Origin: Polyangiaceae bacterium
GTDB taxonomy: Bacteria > Myxococcota > Polyangia > Polyangiales > Polyangiaceae
Reading direction: 5' to 3'
Assembly (NCBI GenBank): GCA_025936205.1
Contig: JAICTU010000337.1
Location: 1-10,069 of the forward strand
Length of the DNA: 10,069 nt
Part shown: in pieces, positions 5,730 through 10,069 of the stretch
How positions within the stretch are numbered: position 1 is the stretch's first letter
Layout: the number at the start of each line of letters is the position of its first letter
Translations under genes and position numbers: made by a program
The notes under the pieces: model-generated
Seen by the model: the letters and a program-made list of their open reading frames with translations, nothing else
Told to the model about the DNA's origin: nothing
Database searches by the model: none

Positions 5730-6638
5730 TCAATGCGGCACGTTGGGCGCCAGCACCGTATACGTCACGAACACCGGGTTCGACTGGACCCCCACCTTTG
5801 CCACCGGCACGCCCTCCTGCGTGACGGCGGTGATCTCGACGAAGCCGGGTGGGATCTGGATGAAGCCCCCGACGCCGCTCTCATCCGTCTGGGTTGCGGT
5901 GTTGCTGATCACGCCGCTGTCGAAGTAGAGGGGCGACGCCACATCTTGATACTCGGCGATCTGCAGCGTCACGCCAGGCGCGGGCTTGCCGTCGCAGTCG
6001 ATCACCGTCATGAAGACGCCGCCCGTACCCGGGACCAGCGAACCGCCCGCCGCGTCGATGACCAGCGGCAAGGACGCGTAGGGATAGAGCTGGAGCGCGA
6101 TCGGATCGCTCTGGTCTGCGACGACCGGCGGGTTGAAGAACCAGAGCACCGGGGCATACACGGGCACGTTGCAGGCGTCGCTGGGCGCCGCCCGGTCGCA
6201 CTCGGGCGCCAGCTGGCAGAGCAAATCTCCCGCCGCGACACCAAAGGTGTTGGTGTCGTAGCAGCGCGCTACCGCCGTCGACACTTCGACATAGCCGTCG
6301 AAGCCGCGTGCGCCGGTCGGCACCGAGAACTCCAGCGCGCCGCCGCGATCCTGGATGTCGACCTGGCGCGGGCTCAGGCAACCCACATCCAGCTTGTCGC
6401 ACACGCGCGCGTGCAGGCCTCGCACCGGCAGCGTGCAGTTCGAGATGAAGTCGCACGCCTGAAAGCGCACCGTCGCCGAAGGAGCCCTGGGAGCCGGAGC
6501 CTCGCTCGCGCCCTGCAGGCAGCGCCAGGGCCCGGCCGGCGCCAGCGAGAGCGTGCTCGAGTCGGGCAGATCGAGGACTTCCGAACAGCCCGCGAGAGCG
6601 AGCAGGATCGCAGCCCCCCCCACGCTGCGCGTTACCAT
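5730..6638 (-). CDS. Cys-rich outer-membrane lipoprotein with two carboxypeptidase-regulatory-like domains
   Basis: The product has 302 residues. The signal peptide ends in the lipobox L15-A16-G17-C18. Ser19-Glu20 after the lipidated Cys gives no inner-membrane retention, so an outer-membrane anchor is likely. Two beta-sandwich segments resemble carboxypeptidase-regulatory-like or bacterial Ig-like folds. One is at about 56-125 (VRFQACD, then IQDRGGALEFSVPTGARGFDGYVEVS). The other is at about 206-285, with the typical TVIDCDGKPAPGVTLQIAEY start and SGVGGFIQIPPGFVEITAV turn. There are eleven Cys including the lipidated one; ten remain for possible disulfides. No catalytic motif is seen, so a structural, adhesion or carbohydrate-contact role is only a guess. 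The ATG at 6636-6638 overlaps the stop of the upstream TPR gene by 7 nt, which argues for coupled translation. An open frame extends further upstream to 6869, but it lies wholly within the TPR gene and hides the signal peptide. Confidence 0.85.
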   Translation of the reverse strand: MVTRSVGGAAILLALAGCSEVLDLPDSSTLSLAPAGPWRCLQGASEAPAPRAPSATVRFQACDFISNCTLPVRGLHARVCDKLDVGCLSPRQVDIQDRGGALEFSVPTGARGFDGYVEVSTAVARCYDTNTFGVAAGDLLCQLAPECDRAAPSDACNVPVYAPVLWFFNPPVVADQSDPIALQLYPYASLPLVIDAAGGSLVPGTGGVFMTVIDCDGKPAPGVTLQIAEYQDVASPLYFDSGVISNTATQTDESGVGGFIQIPPGFVEITAVTQEGVPVAKVGVQSNPVFVTYTVLAPNVPH

Positions 6639-7456
6639 GTGCCCGTCAGCTCCAGGGACCACCCGCCATGGTTTTGGTACACGCTCGCGTCGAGATCGAG
6701 GCCCGTGAGGGATGCCTGCTCCGATCGCTCCGAGCGTTGCGTGCTGGGCCAGAAGTAGAGCGCGGCACCGAGCGCGAGCAACGCGCCGCCCGAGGCGAGC
6801 CCGATGGTCGAAACGCGCGCGTTGGTCTCGGCGCTCCTGGCGGCGTCGATGCCGCGCTGCTCGCGGCACACGTTGCCGTCACACAGGCGCCGCATGGTGT
6901 GGGTCTCGTCGATCGCTGCAAATCCGAAACCGGCGCCGATGCCGATCGCGGCCACGCCCGTGACCGCCAGGGCCACCGCCCCCCACTCTCCGGCCGTCAT
7001 GCCGCCGCTGCTCACTGGCGGAAGCGCAGCAGCGGGCGCCAGTGCCGGAGGTGGCGTCGTGACGAGCGAGGGCTGGCTTGCTGCTGCTTCAGCATCGCGC
7101 AGGGCCACGAGCCGCTCGTTGGCGACCTGGATGCGATCGCGGACCGCTCCGGGGTCGGTGATGTAGCGACGATAGAAGTTGATGGCCAGCGGGCGATCGC
7201 CGAGCTTCGTGTCGTAGATGCGGGCGATGTTATACAGGATGTCGGCGTTTGGCGAGCTGTCATACGCCTCCACGTACAGCGCCACCGCTTCTGCAAAGCG
7301 CTTGCCCTGATAGGCATCGAAGGCTTGCGCCGCCTTCTCTTCCGAGAGCGCGACAGCGCTGTCAGCAGCGGTTGTTTCCGGCTCGGCCGCGAGCGCGGCG
7401 CGCGGCGCGCCGGCGACCAGGCCGGCGATCAGCAATGTTACAAACTTGGCAGTCAT
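6632..7456 (-). CDS. TPR-domain envelope protein with signal peptide and two membrane segments
   Basis: The product has 274 residues. A signal peptide (about 1-24, ending AALA) is followed by TPR-like helices at about 38-118 (AAQAFDAYQGKRFAEAVALY, then ADILYNIARIYD and RPLAINFYRRYI). A Pro/Ala linker (about 125-150) leads to two hydrophobic segments at 158-181 and 216-236. Between them is a loop holding Cys192 and Cys197 (LCDGNVCREQRG) and the phrase TNARVSTIG. Paired membrane segments around a C-x4-C loop after a TPR are, from my knowledge, frequent in myxobacterial proteins of unknown function. The C-terminus alternates like a beta strand and ends in Trp (SLELTGTW). TPRs bind proteins, so this may link its operon partners. 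The ATG (7454-7456) shares its A with the upstream TGA (TGATG). A GTG one codon earlier is possible but unlikely. AGGTG about 8 nt upstream can serve as ribosome binding site. Confidence 0.85.
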   Translation of the reverse strand: MTAKFVTLLIAGLVAGAPRAALAAEPETTAADSAVALSEEKAAQAFDAYQGKRFAEAVALYVEAYDSSPNADILYNIARIYDTKLGDRPLAINFYRRYITDPGAVRDRIQVANERLVALRDAEAAASQPSLVTTPPPALAPAAALPPVSSGGMTAGEWGAVALAVTGVAAIGIGAGFGFAAIDETHTMRRLCDGNVCREQRGIDAARSAETNARVSTIGLASGGALLALGAALYFWPSTQRSERSEQASLTGLDLDASVYQNHGGWSLELTGTW

Positions 7457-9117
7457 CACTCGAGCACCTGCACACGAGGCGTACGCGCCTCGATCAGTTG
7501 GATCTGGGGAGCCTTCTTGGCGGGCGACGTCTTGGCGCTGGCTGCGGATTCTGCGCGCGCTGGAGGCGATGCAGACGAGCTGGCGGCGGCGACCGGTGCG
7601 GGGCGGCGGCGCGCTGCCGCTCTCACCGCGCGCGGAGCCGGTTCCGCCCGGGGCAGCGCCTCGACGTGCTCGTCCTCGTTCCTTTGCTGCAGCGCCGGCT
7701 CCGGCGCAGGCCGCTCGCGGAGCTCGGGCTCGAGCGGCTCACCCGGAGCCGCGGCCTCGCCCGCTCCGGGCTCCGCCTGCTCCAGCACCACTCGCCCAGA
7801 GGGCGGGGAGCCCATGAAATACAGGCTCCGTGGGGCGCGGCCGGCAGCGACGAAGCGCAGCTCGTGTAACTCGCCATCGAGCAGCGGTGCGAGCTCGACA
7901 TGGCCCAGGCCGAGCAGCGAGTGATCGAGCCAGATCTCTGCGCGAGCCGGCTCGACCTCCAGCGTGGCGAAGCGAATCAACGATAGATCCTTGGGCTCCG
8001 GGGCGGCGCTCGGCACGCTCGGCGGCGCCTTCTGCGCGCTGGGCGGCGGCAGCAGCGCCTGCGTCTCCTGCGTGCGCCGCGACTCGATGACCAGCGCATC
8101 GTCGCTGGTCGCCCGCTGGCGACCGAAGGCAAAGGCGAGCAGCGCGAAGGCAGCGAGCAGAATGCCCCCGGCAAAGTACTCCGTGCGCAAGATGCGGCGC
8201 GCTCGCGGCGGTTCGCGCAGCGCCACCGCGGACGGTTCGGGCCGCGTGGCTTCAGGCAGCACCAGCCCTGCCTCGAGCGGCGGCTGCTCCAGGGCCGGCC
8301 CGTCCAGAGGCGATTCCTCCAGGGGCGACTCCTCCAGGGGTAGAGTCATGCGCGCGATGCGGCGCGGCCGATCGACGGGGTCGAAGTCGATGCTCACCGA
8401 CCCCGACTCCAGCCGCAGCAACTCCATCAGCGCTGGTTCCCCGGCAAACGTCGCGGCGCCCGAGGGCACCGCGGCCAGCGTGTTCCACTCCGCGTCCACG
8501 ACCTTTCCGGCGCTGCACCAGATGCAGCCGCTGCCGCCGTCGCGCGTGCGCACGCGCAGGGTTGCGTCGCACTGGTTGGACTGAATCCAGCGCAGCCAGC
8601 CGCGCAGCGACAGGTGCCGAACCACCGAAGTGAAGCCGAGCCCGCGATACTCTCTGCGGCTGCGCTCTTCCAGCGGAATGCCCACCAGGCGCGGAACGGT
8701 AGGTGCCGAGTGCAGCGCTGAGCTCACGGGCGATGCGCCAGCGGGCGACGGGCTGCCGGCTAGCGGACTGCCGATGCGCAGCGTCGCCTGCGCGACGTTG
8801 GTGCCGTGGACCACGGACGGCGGGGGACGCAGCGTGGGCGCCGCAGACGTGTCTGACTCGGCCGCAACGGGCGCTGCGGTGTCCTGCTGGCGCTCCTGCT
8901 CCGACGCGGCTGCCACTGGTACGGCGGACCTCGAGACCACGGCCGAGGCGATACCGGCCTCCGCCGCTTTGCCGTCGGCCCCTACATCCTCCGACGGGAC
9001 GGCGTCGGGCGGCGGCAGCGGCGGCGGGATGGGCGTTCGCGCCACGCCGCTCACCAATTCGGAATTTCTGCTCGCGCGAGCGGTCCCTCCGCTGAGCGTG
9101 GATGGACGAATCGTCAT
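7456..9117 (-). CDS. DUF4388-TM-PEGA inner-membrane protein
   Basis: The product has 553 residues and one central membrane helix. Residues 1-150 are Pro/Ala/Ser-rich and probably disordered. Residues about 160-250 resemble DUF4388 (GWLRWIQSNQCDATLRVR, GCIWCSAGKVVDAEW, then LMELLRLESGSVSIDF), a fold often found in myxobacterial signalling proteins and thought to mediate protein contacts. A short stretch at 259-283 repeats a five-residue unit (LEESP-LEESP-LDGPA-LEQPP-LEAGL). The membrane segment is at about 314-332 (YFAGGILLAAFALLAFAFG), preceded by Arg-rich residues, which puts the N-terminus in the cytoplasm. A PEGA-like domain (about 384-436: LEVEPARAEIWLDHSLLGLG, then ELHELRFVAAGRAP) lies in the periplasm, followed by a long Ala/Pro/Glu-rich tail that may span toward the cell wall. 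It is the first gene of a three-gene operon and overlaps the next start (TGATG). No strong ribosome binding site precedes the ATG; an inverted repeat at 9123-9135 occupies that spot. Confidence 0.85.
   Translation of the reverse strand: MTIRPSTLSGGTARASRNSELVSGVARTPIPPPLPPPDAVPSEDVGADGKAAEAGIASAVVSRSAVPVAAASEQERQQDTAAPVAAESDTSAAPTLRPPPSVVHGTNVAQATLRIGSPLAGSPSPAGASPVSSALHSAPTVPRLVGIPLEERSRREYRGLGFTSVVRHLSLRGWLRWIQSNQCDATLRVRTRDGGSGCIWCSAGKVVDAEWNTLAAVPSGAATFAGEPALMELLRLESGSVSIDFDPVDRPRRIARMTLPLEESPLEESPLDGPALEQPPLEAGLVLPEATRPEPSAVALREPPRARRILRTEYFAGGILLAAFALLAFAFGRQRATSDDALVIESRRTQETQALLPPPSAQKAPPSVPSAAPEPKDLSLIRFATLEVEPARAEIWLDHSLLGLGHVELAPLLDGELHELRFVAAGRAPRSLYFMGSPPSGRVVLEQAEPGAGEAAAPGEPLEPELRERPAPEPALQQRNEDEHVEALPRAEPAPRAVRAAARRRPAPVAAASSSASPPARAESAASAKTSPAKKAPQIQLIEARTPRVQVLE
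8310..8339 (-). repeat. Two tandem 15-bp units coding for LEESP repeats
   Basis: Two adjacent 15-bp units (8310-8324 and 8325-8339 on the + strand) differ at one position, GCGATTCCTCCAGGG and GCGACTCCTCCAGGG. They encode the identical part of a degenerate five-residue repeat between DUF4388 and the membrane helix of the 553-residue protein. The unit length is a multiple of three, so copy number can change without breaking the frame. Confidence 0.7.
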
Positions 9118-9122
9118 ATCTG

Positions 9123-9135
9123 CCCGAGTCTCGGG
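9123..9135. promoter_or_regulatory. 13-bp perfect inverted repeat at the start of the three-gene operon
   Basis: CCCGAGTCTCGGG has 6-bp arms around one central base and ends 5 bp upstream of the ATG of the DUF4388/PEGA gene. It therefore covers the place where a ribosome binding site should be. It could be an operator. A 1-base loop is too tight for a full RNA hairpin, although a shortened stem could still form and hinder ribosome binding. Chance occurrence in GC-rich DNA cannot be excluded. Confidence 0.35.
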
Positions 9136-9427
9136 TATGGGATGCCCTCAGAACTCTGAAGGCCGAGACCCGTCTCCTCTCCCGACGAACGCAGTGTAGA
9201 TCTCGAGCGCCACGTCTTCAAATCGCCGGCGCAGAATCGCCGAGCTTTGCCGCAGCCTGTGCGGGCGCCGCATAGCCACGCGCCGCGAATTGCGCGAGAG
9301 CCCTGTTTTTAACCGAGCGGCGCTTATCCCGCGCAGCGCCAGCGCCGTTGCAGGAACGCCGAGCTCGCCGCGTAGCGCCCTTGCGAACGTGCTGAAGGTA
9401 CACTCGCGAACGACGCCGCTGGCGGCC

Positions 9428-9451
9428 ATCGATGAAACACCCATCATCGAT
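9428..9451. promoter_or_regulatory. 8-bp inverted repeat with 8-bp spacer, candidate operator
   Basis: ATCGATGA (9428-9435) and TCATCGAT (9444-9451) are perfect 8-bp arms separated by AACACCCA. The arms are AT-richer than their surroundings, which makes chance less likely in this GC-rich region. The site lies between divergent genes, 108 bp before the membrane protein ATG at 9560. A TACACT at 9399-9404, which could be a -10 element, lies just upstream. A dimeric repressor or activator site is plausible; the protein is unknown. Confidence 0.45.
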
Positions 9452-9559
9452 CCCGAGCGGGTCTGGAAGACCGCCGACCACTGAAGCTCCGGCGCAGCCA
9501 GCGCTCGCCGCTCCGCGCTTGCGCGCGAACACGCTCTCGCGCAATCTCCCGCCCGAAAA

Positions 9560-10069
9560 ATGGATTCTCTCGACGCCGAAGAGCCGCCCCAGATCGGCCG
9601 GCCCGGCTGGCTTTTCGTGAGTTGCGTCGCGGCGATGGCCGCGGCTCTCGTCTGTCAGCGCTTCCCCCCCTGTGTCGATTATCCGCAGCATCTCGCCACG
9701 GCGTATAGCCTGCGGGGTGCGCTGCGCGGCGAGCACACCGGCCAGCTTGCCTTGATTTCGTTCAATGGCCTGTTCGAGCTCTCCACCGCGCTTCTCGGGC
9801 TGCTGTTGCCTCTGGAGCTGGCCGGGCGAATCGTACTGGCGCTTGGATTTTGCCTGCAGCCGCTCGCCGTCTGGCGTTTGCTGCGCTTCGCGCGCCGTCC
9901 TGTCGTCTATGCCTTCGCCTGGCTTCCCTGTGCGTACTCGTTTTGCCTGGCCTGGGGCTTCGTAAACTTCGTGATCGGCACGGGCCTCGCCACCTGCTGC
10001 TTGCTCGCCTGGTTCGAGCAAAAACCGCCGCTACGCGTCTGGCTGCTCGCGCTCGCCACGGCGTACGCG
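9560..10069 (+). CDS. Polytopic membrane protein, GT-C glycosyltransferase-like (3' end outside window)
   Basis: The frame is open from the ATG at 9560-9562 to the right edge, giving the first 170 residues. The nearest upstream in-frame stop is at 9482-9484, and no other start lies between. The ATG has no good Shine-Dalgarno sequence. About five hydrophobic segments are visible: 16-33, 68-86, 88-106, 114-131, and 133-152 with another starting at 158. The first outside loop carries CVDYPQHLA (Asp40), placed like the catalytic Asp in the first loop of GT-C fold glycosyltransferases, which transfer sugars from lipid-linked donors. A WGFVNFVIGTGLA stretch resembles uncharacterised membrane proteins of myxobacteria that I recall having the same two motifs. 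The GT-C link is inference from topology and one Asp. It is divergent from the three-gene lipoprotein operon. Confidence 0.7.
   Translation, partial: MDSLDAEEPPQIGRPGWLFVSCVAAMAAALVCQRFPPCVDYPQHLATAYSLRGALRGEHTGQLALISFNGLFELSTALLGLLLPLELAGRIVLALGFCLQPLAVWRLLRFARRPVVYAFAWLPCAYSFCLAWGFVNFVIGTGLATCCLLAWFEQKPPLRVWLLALATAYA

Larger units (their letters stand above)
9118..9559. other. Divergent intergenic region upstream of the three-gene operon
   Basis: These 442 bp separate the DUF4388/PEGA gene (-) from the membrane protein gene (+). I do not support a gene here: frames of 99 codons (-, 9148-9447) and 64 codons (+, 9290-9484) are Arg/Ser/Ala-rich, lack convincing ribosome binding sites and resemble nothing I know. 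It contains inverted repeats at 9123-9135 and 9428-9451 and a small AT-rich patch near 9305-9312. No consensus sigma-70 or sigma-54 promoter could be placed with confidence. Confidence 0.5.

Noticed and set aside
5514..6758. Long + strand open frame (414 codons) opposite the Cys-rich lipoprotein
   Set aside because: It is Arg/His-rich and featureless, and lies antisense to a gene with a clear lipobox and translational coupling.
6668..7924. Long + strand open frame (418 codons) opposite the TPR and PEGA genes
   Set aside because: It crosses two real - strand genes; its Arg/Ser/Gly-rich translation shows no fold signature.
9381..9404. TTGCGA ... TACACT as a sigma-70 promoter for the right-end membrane protein
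   Set aside because: The spacer is 12 bp rather than about 17, so only the -10-like hexamer remains, which is too weak to call.
9148..9447. Small - strand frame (99 codons) upstream of the three-gene operon
   Set aside because: No ribosome binding site, Arg/Ser-rich, no recognised motif. It cannot be separated from chance in this composition, so the region is described as intergenic.
9218..10021. - strand open frame (267 codons) across the right end
   Set aside because: It is charged and low in hydrophobic residues, and is antisense to the membrane protein on the + strand, which has clear transmembrane segments.
1..10069. CRISPR arrays, tRNA/rRNA genes, transposase genes and insertion-sequence ends
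   Set aside because: Read through on both strands; no regularly spaced repeats, no tRNA-like cloverleaf and no transposase or integrase motif were found.

Overview
This 10 kb window is chromosomal DNA from a very GC-rich bacterium, most likely a member of the Myxococcota (a Polyangiales-like myxobacterium). That assignment is inference. It rests on the G/C bias at third codon positions, the many Ala/Pro/Arg-rich envelope proteins, a DUF4388-TM-PEGA architecture, a TPR protein with the paired transmembrane segments and Cys-containing loop common in myxobacteria, Cys-rich lipoproteins, and a consensus sigma-54 promoter. No rRNA, tRNA, CRISPR array, insertion sequence or phage gene was seen.

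Layout, left to right. (1) The C-terminal 130 codons of a helical protein on the + strand end at 394 and overlap the convergent end of a MATE-family efflux transporter (372-1790, - strand). (2) A 443-bp intergenic region (1791-2233) separates the transporter from a divergent small lipoprotein gene (2234-2923, +). It holds an excellent sigma-54 promoter (2165-2179) and two perfect inverted repeats about 91 and 135 bp upstream of the predicted transcription start, where enhancer-binding activators of sigma-54 normally sit. (3) On the - strand, tail to tail with the lipoprotein gene, lies a decayed GH30-family glycoside hydrolase (2907-3585). It has a frameshift near 3267 and lacks everything after the acid/base Glu region. 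(4) A complete M1-family metallo-aminopeptidase of the leukotriene A4 hydrolase type follows (3848-5614, -). (5) A three-gene - strand operon (9117 to 5730) is tightly coupled. It encodes a DUF4388-TM-PEGA inner-membrane protein, a TPR protein with a signal peptide and two membrane segments (stop and start overlap as TGATG), and a Cys-rich lipoprotein with two carboxypeptidase-regulatory-like folds (7-nt overlap with the preceding gene). (6) A 442-bp divergent intergenic region with two inverted repeats leads to a polytopic membrane protein on the + strand (from 9560) that runs off the right edge.

The best candidate for an undescribed system is the DUF4388/PEGA - TPR - lipoprotein operon. Its three products together would reach from the cytoplasm through the inner membrane and periplasm to the outer membrane, and their overlapping genes imply they are made together. 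The best regulatory signal is the sigma-54 promoter with paired upstream palindromes in front of the small lipoprotein. The clearest evolutionary event is the broken GH30 gene.
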